From Bacteroidota bacterium (GTDB lineage Bacteria > Bacteroidota > Bacteroidia > Chitinophagales > Chitinophagaceae): a DNA stretch of 6,316 bases. The notes beneath the pieces were generated by a model, which did not search any database, was not told the DNA's origin, and worked only from the letters and a program-made list of their open reading frames with translations. This document shows, piece after piece, positions 1-6,066 of this stretch (positions are counted from its first letter, which is position 1; every line of letters starts with the position of its first letter). The position numbers and the translations under genes were made by a program. The stretch covers positions 1 through 6,316 of the forward strand of contig JAEYUA010000102.1 of assembly GCA_023433755.1 (NCBI GenBank), written 5' to 3'.

Positions 1-941
1 TGGTTTTGGGTTTCAACGGACCTGATATAATCTCCAAAATGAATAGCGGGAATGATCTTCCGCTGTCCCTGTGCTGAAAGAAAAAGAAATATCGTGAACA
101 GCGATAATAAAAAACTTTGCAATAGTACGATGAGCATTGATGAAAAGGCCGTTGTTGCCCACCCCGGAATGGCCTGGCTGGTAAATACCCTGATATAGCT
201 CACGACCAGGATCGCCAGTAAAGAAATGCCGATCATAACCAGGGAAAAGACCAGGAGCCTGCTCGCGATCCTTTCAATGAAAACACTGATGGCTGCCAGC
301 CCATGTAACAACAGCGCGTTAAAGTTCATTCCGGATTTTCCCGAAAGCCTTGTACTTCTGTTGGCAATGATTTCACGGTAAGGGATCGCTGATTTGATCA
401 GGGTTCCACCCAGGTGGTTCCAGATCTCGCTATGGTGGATGAGTTTTTTTGCATCCGCAGCAGGCAGGAGCATAAAATTTCCAAAGGAAATTTCCTTGCC
501 CGTAAGTAACCGGAACAACTGGCGGTAAACCAGGTAATAAAAACGGAAGGGCCCCGGCTCACTTCTTTTGCCTCTTTTGGCTACGATCACCTGCCTGTGT
601 TTTTCGAAATTGTCAATGAGTGCCGGCAGGTAAGAAGGATCATCTTCTCCATCGCAATCCATCACGATAATTGCATCATACTGCAGATTGTGGCTGGCCC
701 AGGCCATTCCCACGGCTATGGCTTTCTGGTGACCATGATTGATATGGAGGTGGATGACAGTGAGTGGAAGTTTGGTTTTGAGTTGAATTGCTCCCGGCGT
801 TCCGTCATTCACTACCAGCAACGAAAACCTTTGGTTCATTCCGGCTGTTACATTTTCCAGAGCAGCCGCAAAGGCAGCGAAGGCCGCTTCATCCTTATAA
901 AGCGGGGTGAGGATCAAAATATGTGCACCTGGCTGGTTCAA
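1..941 (-). CDS. Family 2 glycosyltransferase, membrane-anchored (GtrB/DPM1-like); 3' end outside window
   Basis: Probably moves a sugar from a nucleotide donor to a polyprenyl phosphate at the cytoplasmic face of the inner membrane, for use in surface glycan building. I translated 313 residues by hand with no stop; the C-terminus lies beyond the left edge. An N-terminal GT-A domain shows ILILTPLYKDEA (8-19), LLVVNDGT (41-48), NHGHQKAIAVG (68-78) and the metal-binding DCDGEDDP (95-102). Next come GKEISFGNFMLL (148-159) and R-LSGKSGMNF (198-207). Two hydrophobic helices follow, near 226-250 and 262-289, as in polyprenyl-phosphate glycosyltransferases. The start is TTG at 941-939: an in-frame stop at 980-978 excludes any upstream ATG, and the next Met (35) lies inside the fold. 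That TTG overlaps the TGA of the acyltransferase (TTGA), so translation is probably coupled. The family is clear; the sugar and acceptor are unknown. Confidence 0.88.
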   Translation of the reverse strand, partial: MNQPGAHILILTPLYKDEAAFAAFAAALENVTAGMNQRFSLLVVNDGTPGAIQLKTKLPLTVIHLHINHGHQKAIAVGMAWASHNLQYDAIIVMDCDGEDDPSYLPALIDNFEKHRQVIVAKRGKRSEPGPFRFYYLVYRQLFRLLTGKEISFGNFMLLPAADAKKLIHHSEIWNHLGGTLIKSAIPYREIIANRSTRLSGKSGMNFNALLLHGLAAISVFIERIASRLLVFSLVMIGISLLAILVVSYIRVFTSQAIPGWATTAFSSMLIVLLQSFLLSLFTIFLFLSAQGQRKIIPAIHFGDYIRSVETQN

Positions 942-2023
942 TGCGAAAATCTTTTTTTCAATCGGAGGAAAGGGCTTTCAAAATAATGATAACTGACTAC
1001 ACTTAGTAGTATTGCAGCAACTGTTGGCACGAGGGATGAAACGAAACTTGCATAATTTTCAGAATAACCCTGCCACCATTCAATAATGGATGATTTCCAT
1101 AATAAATAGAGGGGCCAATGGAAAATATAAAGCCCAAAAGATATTTTTCCGAAAAATTTCAATATGGGATTATCGAAAATTACCACGATAAAATTTCTGT
1201 TCCCTCGAGTTGCTTCATGAACCAGTAAGCCAAACATCATTGCAAAAGTAGTATAACCAACCAGTGGGAGATAAGGGAAAGAAAAGTTATATAACCTGTT
1301 GATGAAATCAAACATAAAGTTGATTCCGGCAAAACTGATAACAATCCAAAAAGTGGTTTGACTCAAAAATTGCCTGTTGAATTTTTGAATAAGTGCTACC
1401 ATACAACCAATGCAGATCCCGTCAATTCTCGTAAAAGTGTACAAGTTAAAATAGGATACTTCAACTGTATTGATCCATATATAAAGTCTAAGGAATAATA
1501 CAAGTGCCAATATTATGATCAGGAAATACAAAAGGAGTTTGGCTCTTTTTAAAAGCAAAATTATAAATGGCCAAACCAGGTAAAATTGTTCTTCTACTGC
1601 CAGCGACCAGTAATGATTTAGAATGCCTATCCCGGGAGGTTGTTTGAAACTATAAAGCCAGTTCTGCAAAAATGTCCATAACCACACCTGGTGGTTTATA
1701 TAATATTCAAACAAATTATAAAAGCGGGTAACATTGGGAACAATAATCAAAAAGATAAGAAGGCTTAAAAAATAAAGTGGGAAAATGCGAAGGGCCCGGC
1801 GAACATAAAAGTTTCGCAGAAAATGCTTTTCATTCACAGAGTCCACCAAAATATTTGTTATCAGGTATCCTGATAATACAAAGAACAGGTCAACGCCTAT
1901 CCATCCGAAATATGATAATTTTAAAAAGGTAAAATTGTGATGTATCAGAACCAGTATGATCGCCAGTCCCCTGATACCATCCAGGGCGGGATGATGCAGG
2001 TTGTTCGGACGGCTTTGGTTCAT
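938..2023 (-). CDS. Acyltransferase 3 family membrane protein (OafA/YrhL-like O-acyltransferase)
   Basis: Integral membrane enzyme expected to transfer an acetyl or other acyl group to hydroxyls of a surface polysaccharide, lipid or glycan intermediate. The 361 residues show the usual family landmarks: LDGIRGLAIILVLIHHN (14-30) with the conserved His pair in the first membrane helix, GVDLFFVLSGYLIT (43-56), RRALRIFPLY (75-84), WSLAVEEQFYLVWP (139-152), TRIDGICIGC (198-207), SFGLYIFHWPL (295-305) and a final YHYFESPF (345-352). About ten hydrophobic segments alternate with short loops. The length is normal for the membrane domain alone; there is no C-terminal SGNH domain. It starts 18 bases after ribE and overlaps the glycosyltransferase by four bases, which indicates one transcript. 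Its DNA is much richer in A+T than either neighbour, suggesting later acquisition. Substrate unknown. Confidence 0.93.
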   Translation of the reverse strand: MNQSRPNNLHHPALDGIRGLAIILVLIHHNFTFLKLSYFGWIGVDLFFVLSGYLITNILVDSVNEKHFLRNFYVRRALRIFPLYFLSLLIFLIIVPNVTRFYNLFEYYINHQVWLWTFLQNWLYSFKQPPGIGILNHYWSLAVEEQFYLVWPFIILLLKRAKLLLYFLIIILALVLFLRLYIWINTVEVSYFNLYTFTRIDGICIGCMVALIQKFNRQFLSQTTFWIVISFAGINFMFDFINRLYNFSFPYLPLVGYTTFAMMFGLLVHEATRGNRNFIVVIFDNPILKFFGKISFGLYIFHWPLYLLWKSSIIEWWQGYSENYASFVSSLVPTVAAILLSVVSYHYFESPFLRLKKRFSH

Positions 2024-2041
2024 GGTATTGGTCAGATCCGG

Positions 2042-2632
2042 TTATTTGTCCAAAGATAATTTCCTGAGGATATATTTTCCAATCATGTCAAATTCAATAT
2101 TAACCTCCATGGACTCTCTCAGGTACTGCAAATTGGTATGCTGTAAAGTATAAGGGATGATGGCCACCCTGAAGCTCTGTTTTTTTACATCAAACGCGGT
2201 TAAACTAATGCCATCAATACAAACCGATCCTTTTTCAATAAGCAGGGGGGCATACCGGGGGGCGAACCTGAATTCAAAAACATGACTCCCTGATTTATCC
2301 CTGATCTTTTTGCATACGGCGGTAGTGTCCACATGTCCCTGTACAAAATGGCCGTCCAGCCTGCCGGAAGGTATAAGGGCCCGCTCCAGGTTAACCCGGG
2401 AGCCGGTCTGCCATTGGTGGAGTGCTGTCTTTTTCAGGGTTTCCTCGATGGCGGTTACCCGGTGTGCCCCGTTTTCAACCGCTTCTACGGTGAGGCAAAC
2501 ACCATTATGCGCAACACTTTGATCTACAGAAAGTTCCGCTGAAATGGGTGATTCCACCCAGAAAGTTTTATTCGTTCCTTCCAAAAAGATCTCCCTTACC
2601 TGGCCCTGGCACTCGATGATTCCCGTGAACAT
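2042..2632 (-). CDS. ribE: Riboflavin synthase, alpha subunit
   Basis: Catalyses dismutation of two 6,7-dimethyl-8-ribityllumazine molecules to riboflavin plus a pyrimidinedione, the last step of riboflavin synthesis, in the cytoplasm. The 196 residues form two lumazine-binding repeats (about 1-97 and 98-190). The hallmark start MFTGIIE is present, as are NGVCLTV (43-49), GHFVQGHVD (94-102) and DGISLT (140-145). Cys46, His100, Ser143 and Asp182 match, by motif, the active-site residues Cys48, His102, Ser146 and Asp185 of the E. coli enzyme. An in-frame ATG at 2656 would add eight residues (MQKPEFYP), but the family almost always begins at MFTGIIE, so 2632 is preferred. There is no SD before either start, as expected in Bacteroidota. 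It leads the minus-strand unit; the two downstream genes concern envelope glycans, not vitamins. No FMN riboswitch is seen upstream. Confidence 0.96.
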   Translation of the reverse strand: MFTGIIECQGQVREIFLEGTNKTFWVESPISAELSVDQSVAHNGVCLTVEAVENGAHRVTAIEETLKKTALHQWQTGSRVNLERALIPSGRLDGHFVQGHVDTTAVCKKIRDKSGSHVFEFRFAPRYAPLLIEKGSVCIDGISLTAFDVKKQSFRVAIIPYTLQHTNLQYLRESMEVNIEFDMIGKYILRKLSLDK

Positions 2633-2653
2633 GGGGTAAAATTCGGGTTTTTG

Positions 2654-2675
2654 CATTTTATTTTGGAATAAAATG
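2654..2675. repeat. 9-bp perfect inverted repeat in the ribE/rpsU divergent region
   Basis: Arms CATTTTATT (2654-2662) and AATAAAATG (2667-2675) are exact reverse complements around TTGG. The repeat covers the -33 part of the candidate rpsU promoter and lies just upstream of the preferred ribE start, so it could be an operator. It is very rich in A+T, so chance is possible. Confidence 0.45.
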
Positions 2676-2694
2676 GCATTCTTGCTTATCTTCG
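2662..2694 (+). promoter_or_regulatory. Candidate Bacteroidota promoter for rpsU
   Basis: TTTG at 2662-2665 is followed after 21 bases by TATCTTCG at 2687-2694. This fits the phylum consensus (TTTG near -33, TAnnTTTG near -7) with one mismatch. Transcription would start near 2700, giving a leader of about 40 bases that carries the rpsU SD. Pattern match only. Confidence 0.5.
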
Positions 2695-2725
2695 CCTCCC
2701 GAAAAAATCGGAATAAAAAATCATT

Positions 2726-2734
2726 TAAGGAGGT
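2726..2734 (+). promoter_or_regulatory. Perfect extended Shine-Dalgarno of rpsU
   Basis: TAAGGAGGT is a nine-base match to the 16S rRNA 3' end, with six bases (ATATAC) before the ATG at 2741. No other coding start in the window has anything similar. In Bacteroidota the anti-SD is held hidden on the ribosome by bS21 and its neighbours, and rpsU is a known exception that keeps a strong SD. The likely role is autoregulation: ribosomes lacking bS21 would have a free anti-SD and translate this message. Confidence 0.85.
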
Positions 2735-2740
2735 ATATAC

Positions 2741-2938
2741 ATGTTAATCATTGATTCAAAAGACTGCGAAAACATCGATAAGGCCCTTAAGAAGTACAAG
2801 AAGAAATTCGAAAAGGCCAAGATCCTGTTGCAGTTGCGTGAAAGGCAGTCCTTCACCAAACCTTCCATCAAAAGGAGAGGCCAGGTGTTGAAAGCTGTTT
2901 ACAAGCAACAGATCGCGAGCGGAAAGATCGAAGCTTAA
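2741..2938 (+). CDS. rpsU: Small ribosomal subunit protein bS21
   Basis: A 65-residue basic protein of the 30S platform, next to the 3' end of 16S rRNA. It begins MLIIDSKDCENIDKALKKYKKKFEKA, followed by LLQLRERQSFTKPSIKRRGQVLKAVYKQQ, the typical bS21 pattern: a short acidic N-terminus, then helices loaded with Lys and Arg and the RE-R-F-KPS-KRR core. The length is normal for the phylum. ATG at 2741 follows the SD by six bases, which fixes the start. In Bacteroidota this protein helps to cover the anti-SD of 16S rRNA, which explains why the other genes here lack SD sites. It is transcribed divergently from ribE and is followed by a hairpin 24 bases after its stop. Confidence 0.97.
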   Translation: MLIIDSKDCENIDKALKKYKKKFEKAKILLQLRERQSFTKPSIKRRGQVLKAVYKQQIASGKIEA

Positions 2939-2962
2939 GCGCTTGCCTCCCCCACATATTTT

Positions 2963-3000
2963 ATAGCTGCAAGGTATTTGCTACTTTGCAGCTATTATTT
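2963..3000 (+). terminator. Hairpin between rpsU and the Xer gene, possible terminator or attenuator
   Basis: Ten-base exact arms ATAGCTGCAA (2963-2972) and TTGCAGCTAT (2986-2995) enclose a 13-base loop and are followed by TATTT. The stem is solid but the T tail is broken and the loop large, so it could end rpsU transcripts only partly. It ends seven bases before the recombinase ATG, so it could also affect that gene's start. Confidence 0.5.
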
Positions 3001-3001
3001 T

Positions 3002-3886
3002 ATGCATACTTCCCATTCCGTTCTCCAGCCTTTTTTGCAATACCTCAAATTTGAAAAAAGGTATTCCAGGCACACCCTTCTTTCGTACGGGAACGACCTC
3101 AATGCTTTTTTCGATTTTATCATCCTTCAGTATGGTGAAACTGATTTGGAGGAAATCACTCATACCTATATCCGTTCCTGGCTGGCATCCCTGAAGGATG
3201 AAGGTTATACTTCCAAATCAATCAACCGAAAGATCTCTTCCCTCAAATCATTTTATAAATTCCAGCTTAGGACCGGTGTGTTGAAACAGTCGCCAATGAA
3301 CCGGGTCATTGCACCTAAAAATGAAACCCGGCTGCCGTCATTTGTGGCAGACGGGGATATCAGGACCCTTTTTGAACATGTTGAATTCAGTGAGGGCAGG
3401 CTGGGGGAAACTGAAAGGCTGCTGATGCTGATGTTATACCATACAGGCATGCGCCTGGGTGAACTGATCCATATCAAATACAGCCAACTCGACATTTCCA
3501 ACAGTACCATCAAGATCCTGGGCAAAGGGAATAAAGAAAGGGTCATTCCCGTTAGTCCGCGGCTTTTATCCGAAATCAAAGCATACAGGAAGGCAGAAGA
3601 GCATCCGGGAGAACTTTTATTCCTAAACCAGAAAGGAAAAGCTTTCTCGCCACGGGCAGTTTACACGATAGTGAGAAAATACCTTTCCCTGGTAACCACG
3701 GTGGAGAAAAAAAGTCCGCATGTGCTTCGTCACAGTTTTGCCACCCATCTCACCAATAACGGGGCTGATCTCAACGCTGTAAAGGAACTGCTCGGTCACA
3801 GCAGCCTTGCCTCCACCCAGGTCTACACGCACAACAGTATCGAGAAGCTTAAAAACATCCACAAAAAAGCACACCCAAGGGCCTAA
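3002..3886 (+). CDS. xerC: Tyrosine recombinase, XerC/XerD family
   Basis: Site-specific recombinase expected to resolve chromosome dimers at dif with a partner Xer protein at the division septum. The 294 residues hold an N-terminal SAM-like core-binding domain (about 5-90: FLQYLKFEKRYSRHTLLSYGNDL) and a C-terminal catalytic domain. All catalytic residues are present: Arg151 (HTGMRLGEL), Lys175 (GKGNKER), His240 and Arg243 (HVLRHSFATHL), His266 (LLGHSS) and nucleophile Tyr275 (VYTH). The length is that of a housekeeping Xer, with no extra integrase arm-binding domain and no attachment sites nearby. ATG at 3002 is chosen over a TTG at 2978, which lies in the loop of the upstream hairpin and would add MLLCSYYF. 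It follows rpsU by 63 bases and precedes hpf by 126. XerC versus XerD cannot be settled from this sequence. Confidence 0.93.
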   Translation: MHTSHSVLQPFLQYLKFEKRYSRHTLLSYGNDLNAFFDFIILQYGETDLEEITHTYIRSWLASLKDEGYTSKSINRKISSLKSFYKFQLRTGVLKQSPMNRVIAPKNETRLPSFVADGDIRTLFEHVEFSEGRLGETERLLMLMLYHTGMRLGELIHIKYSQLDISNSTIKILGKGNKERVIPVSPRLLSEIKAYRKAEEHPGELLFLNQKGKAFSPRAVYTIVRKYLSLVTTVEKKSPHVLRHSFATHLTNNGADLNAVKELLGHSSLASTQVYTHNSIEKLKNIHKKAHPRA

Positions 3887-3925
3887 AAATTTTTACTTAT
3901 CATAAGAAATTAAGTGGGGCTTTAC

Positions 3926-3956
3926 TTGGCGGAAAATGTATTGTAGAGTAACTTCA
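3926..3956 (+). promoter_or_regulatory. Candidate promoter for hpf
   Basis: TTG at 3926-3928, then 20 bases, then TAACTTCA at 3949-3956. The spacing is right for a Bacteroidota promoter, but the -7 part has two mismatches to TAnnTTTG. The leader to the ATG at 4013 would be about 50 bases. This would let hpf respond separately from rpsU and the recombinase, as expected for a stationary-phase factor. Confidence 0.4.
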
Positions 3957-4012
3957 TAGGGAACCCGAAAACAGTTCTTTATTTATTGTTTCATTTTCAA
4001 AATGCGATTACC

Positions 4013-4312
4013 ATGAACGTTAACATTCAAACAGTGCATTTCGATGCGGATAGCAGGTTGATAGAATATGTAAACCAAAAACTCGCAAAACTTTCTCAGT
4101 TTCATGACCGCATCATTAATGTGGATGTGTTTTTAAAACTGGACAATGTAGTACACAACATTAAAGACAAGATCGCAGAAATCAGAGTAAGAGTACCCAG
4201 GTCTGAGTTCTTTGTAAAATCAACAAGTAAATCATTCGAAGCTTCTTTTGATGAAGCGCTAGAATCAATGGTAAACCAGATAAAAAGAAAAAAAGAAAAA
4301 TTAGCAGCCTGA
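4013..4312 (+). CDS. hpf: Ribosome hibernation-promoting factor, short form (HPF/YfiA family)
   Basis: Binds the decoding-centre region of the 30S subunit and silences or stores ribosomes in slow growth or starvation. The 99 residues (MNVNIQTVHFDADSRLIEYVNQKLAKL...) fit the beta-alpha-beta-beta-beta-alpha fold. Helix one covers about 12-30, the strands NVDVFLKLDN, DKIAEIRVRVP and EFFVKSTSKSFE follow, and a basic C-terminal helix ends in QIKRKKEKLAA. The length matches short HPF; there is no C-terminal dimerisation domain as in long HPF. ATG at 4013 is preferred over a TTG at 3986, because MNVNIQTVHF starts the first strand directly. No SD is present. Downstream is a strong terminator. A ribosome-silencing factor next to rpsU and upstream of tRNA genes fits a translation-centred neighbourhood. 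Confidence 0.94.
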   Translation: MNVNIQTVHFDADSRLIEYVNQKLAKLSQFHDRIINVDVFLKLDNVVHNIKDKIAEIRVRVPRSEFFVKSTSKSFEASFDEALESMVNQIKRKKEKLAA

Positions 4313-4316
4313 TTAT

Positions 4317-4346
4317 AAAATCCCGATTCGTCGGGATTTTTTATTT
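4317..4346. terminator. Intrinsic terminator shared by hpf and the convergent GT-C gene
   Basis: AAAATCCCGA (4317-4326), loop TTCG, then TCGGGATTTT (4331-4340) and TT: a perfect ten-base stem with a TTCG loop and flanking A and T runs, so it can work in both directions. It sits four bases after the hpf stop, and the stop codon of the minus-strand gene (4343-4341) lies directly against the stem. Confidence 0.93.
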
Positions 4347-5813
4347 ATTAACCTCGCCGGAAAATCGGTATAGCCTGTAACCTGCCGAATCAACCAGTGG
4401 TTCAAATCCCATGATCTTAAAATCCCTGAAGGAAGGTTCCTCCTGGTTCTTTGTAATCATCCACCTAATGCTGCCGCTGGAGATTTGTTCCCTGAAATTT
4501 TTATAGTCATACACCTTCCTGTCCCAGCTTGTGAAATAAACGATCTCGTATTGAGGCAGTACCGCCTGCCGGAAAAGGAAATTATTGAGAAAGCTGTGAG
4601 GGCTGAAAAGATTGATGAATACTTTCTGTTCCGGGTCATCAGACATTATCCTGGAAGCGAGCAGTTTTTCTTTTTCATAAAGATTTTTTTTGTCGGCATT
4701 ACCAAACCTGGCCTCGCGGTACAACGGGAAAGAAATAAGCAAAATCTTCACCGCCAGGATAAATGACAAAGCCCATACAGGAAATAAAGACTCATAAAAA
4801 TTCCTGTGATCTTTCCAGTAATAAGCAGCGGCCATTAGCAGGAGAGTCCAGCTTTCCGTGAAATAATTGATGTGTGATCCGAATTTAAATGATAAAGCCA
4901 GGCTGGCAAAAAACTGGATCACCATGGCCCATCCCAGGATTTGAAGCAATCCGTTGTTTTCTTTTTTTGACTGCAGGAAAATCAAAAAACCGATGGGAAC
5001 CCAAAGCAGGCCGAAAGAGGCAAAAAATGGTTTAATGATGTTTGCCCAGAACAGCCCCAGGTTAACACCATTGTTTACTCCCATCACCAGGTTCGCGTAA
5101 ATAGCGGGTACACCCCACTTTAGGTGCATCAATACGATAGCCAGCATGATGAAAATTCCATAGGCAGCAAACCACCACCAGAGTTTATATTGTTTTTTTA
5201 ACACCATCCAGGCCCCAATAATCAGTGGGAGGGTGAAGGAAGATTGTTTGGTGAAAAGGGCCGCGGCTGCGAAAAGTGCGCTGGCTAAGAGCAGCGACCG
5301 TTTGTTGTTTTTAAAGGAAAGAAGAAGAAAACAGAAAGAAAGAAAATACAGCAGGTGATTAAGGCTGTCGGGCCGGGCAAAGGATGTGATCTCAAGGAAA
5401 ATGAAACCCAGTATTCCCACTGCTGCCCCTCTCACCAGGGGCATTGAAAAGGTTCGGGTACAGATGATGGATAAGGTGGCTGCCATCAGCAGGTTCAATG
5501 CGAGGGAAACTGACCTGTTGAGGATAAAAACCTGCTGGACCTGCGCGGGATCAACCCCAAGCAGATTTCCAATGGAAGTGGTGAGCAGGTAATAAAGAGG
5601 GCCGTACTGGTTGATGGAGTAGGGAGGAAGTTCAGGATCGGTGTAGAGCGGAAGATCTGCAAGTGAACGCTGGATGAAATAAACCACCGCGTTTTCCACC
5701 CCTCCCAGATCGGGCTGAATACTGAAAACCAGGAAAATCCTATAGGCCAAGTAAGAAAAAAATGCGGTCAGAAATAGCCACAGCAGCAGGTTGTAGTACC
5801 GGTGATCCTTCAT
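4341..5813 (-). CDS. Multi-span membrane protein, probable GT-C fold glycosyltransferase
   Basis: Probably transfers a sugar from a polyprenyl-phosphate donor on the outer face of the inner membrane. The 490 residues start with a membrane helix (about 8-30). A first periplasmic loop contains PDLGGVE (34-40), giving the Asp/Glu pair typical of the GT-C catalytic loop, then DLPLYTDPELPPYSINQYGPLYYLL (53-77). About ten further hydrophobic segments follow up to residue 362, with FARPDS (145-150), FTKQSS (187-192) and GSHINYFTE (312-320) between them. A soluble C-terminal part (about 365-490) lacks membrane helices. ATG at 5813 is chosen over a TTG at 5825 that adds four residues. It is a single gene, convergent with hpf and divergent from the tRNA genes. 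The fold assignment rests on loop motifs and topology; donor and acceptor are unknown, and a non-enzymatic membrane protein cannot be excluded. Confidence 0.75.
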   Translation of the reverse strand: MKDHRYYNLLLWLFLTAFFSYLAYRIFLVFSIQPDLGGVENAVVYFIQRSLADLPLYTDPELPPYSINQYGPLYYLLTTSIGNLLGVDPAQVQQVFILNRSVSLALNLLMAATLSIICTRTFSMPLVRGAAVGILGFIFLEITSFARPDSLNHLLYFLSFCFLLLSFKNNKRSLLLASALFAAAALFTKQSSFTLPLIIGAWMVLKKQYKLWWWFAAYGIFIMLAIVLMHLKWGVPAIYANLVMGVNNGVNLGLFWANIIKPFFASFGLLWVPIGFLIFLQSKKENNGLLQILGWAMVIQFFASLALSFKFGSHINYFTESWTLLLMAAAYYWKDHRNFYESLFPVWALSFILAVKILLISFPLYREARFGNADKKNLYEKEKLLASRIMSDDPEQKVFINLFSPHSFLNNFLFRQAVLPQYEIVYFTSWDRKVYDYKNFREQISSGSIRWMITKNQEEPSFRDFKIMGFEPLVDSAGYRLYRFSGEVNK

Positions 5814-5859
5814 AATCTGCAACAAACTAAATCAATTTCTCAAAAAAAACTTTTTGCCA

Positions 5860-5891
5860 TTGTTGAGAATTGTCAAATTCCTTTACCTTTG
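5860..5891 (+). promoter_or_regulatory. Promoter for the tRNA-Thr/tRNA-Tyr cluster
   Basis: TACCTTTG (5884-5891) is an exact match to the Bacteroidota -7 consensus TAnnTTTG. TTG occurs at 5860-5862 (21-base spacing) and again at 5863-5865 (18-base spacing). Transcription would start near 5898, about 95 bases before tRNA-Thr. The rest of the 180-base region 5814-5993 holds an A/T-rich stretch before the GT-C start and no ORF or RNA I can recognise. Confidence 0.65.
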
Positions 5892-5993
5892 CCTTCCCAA
5901 AAAATGGGGTAGCAGCTTATTGACTATCAAAAAGATGCTTCCGGATTAGATCTAAGGTTTTTCAGACTTTTTATTCAAGCCGGCCAACCATTT

Positions 5994-6066
5994 GCCACTT
6001 TAGCTCAGCTGGTAGAGCAACTGATTTGTAATCAGTAGGTCGTTGGTTCGATTCCGACAAGTGGCT
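5994..6066 (+). tRNA. tRNA-Thr (anticodon TGT)
   Basis: A 73-base cloverleaf. The acceptor stem GCCACTT pairs fully with AAGTGGC, with T as discriminator. The D arm is GCTC...GAGC with AGCTGGTA. The anticodon stem ACTGA/TCAGT encloses loop TTTGTAA, giving TGT, which reads ACA. The T arm GTTGG/CCGAC has loop TTCGATT. No CCA is encoded. It is the first gene of the cluster that normally continues Tyr-Gly-Thr-tuf. Confidence 0.97.

Noticed and set aside
597..986. 129-codon plus-strand open frame
   Set aside because: Lies antisense to the glycosyltransferase, whose minus-strand frame encodes clear family motifs; the plus-strand product shows no recognisable domain.
2310..2542. Two plus-strand open frames of about 70 codons
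   Set aside because: Antisense shadows of ribE in its G+C-richer part; no domain and no supporting start signal.
2633..2740. FMN riboswitch upstream of ribE
   Set aside because: The space is only about 100 bases shared with rpsU, and I see none of the conserved FMN-element segments.
2957..2989. Promoter for the recombinase with TACTTTGC as -7 box
   Set aside because: It has only one base too few between TA and TTTG to fit TAnnTTTG, there is no clear -33 TTG, and it falls inside the hairpin.
3253..3874. Minus-strand open frames of 83-108 codons opposite the recombinase
   Set aside because: They overlap the catalytic domain of an intact Xer protein and have low-complexity, unrecognisable products.
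3002..3886. Recombinase as phage or integrative-element integrase
   Set aside because: Housekeeping Xer length, no arm-binding domain, no attachment repeats and no mobile genes; the tRNA genes nearby are intact.
3885..3906. Terminator after the recombinase (AAAAATTTTT and CTTAT-C-ATAAG)
   Set aside because: Both dyads are A/T-only or have a one-base loop and no T tract, too weak for an intrinsic terminator.
4485..4766. 93-codon plus-strand open frame opposite the GT-C gene
   Set aside because: Antisense to an intact 490-residue protein and no recognisable product.
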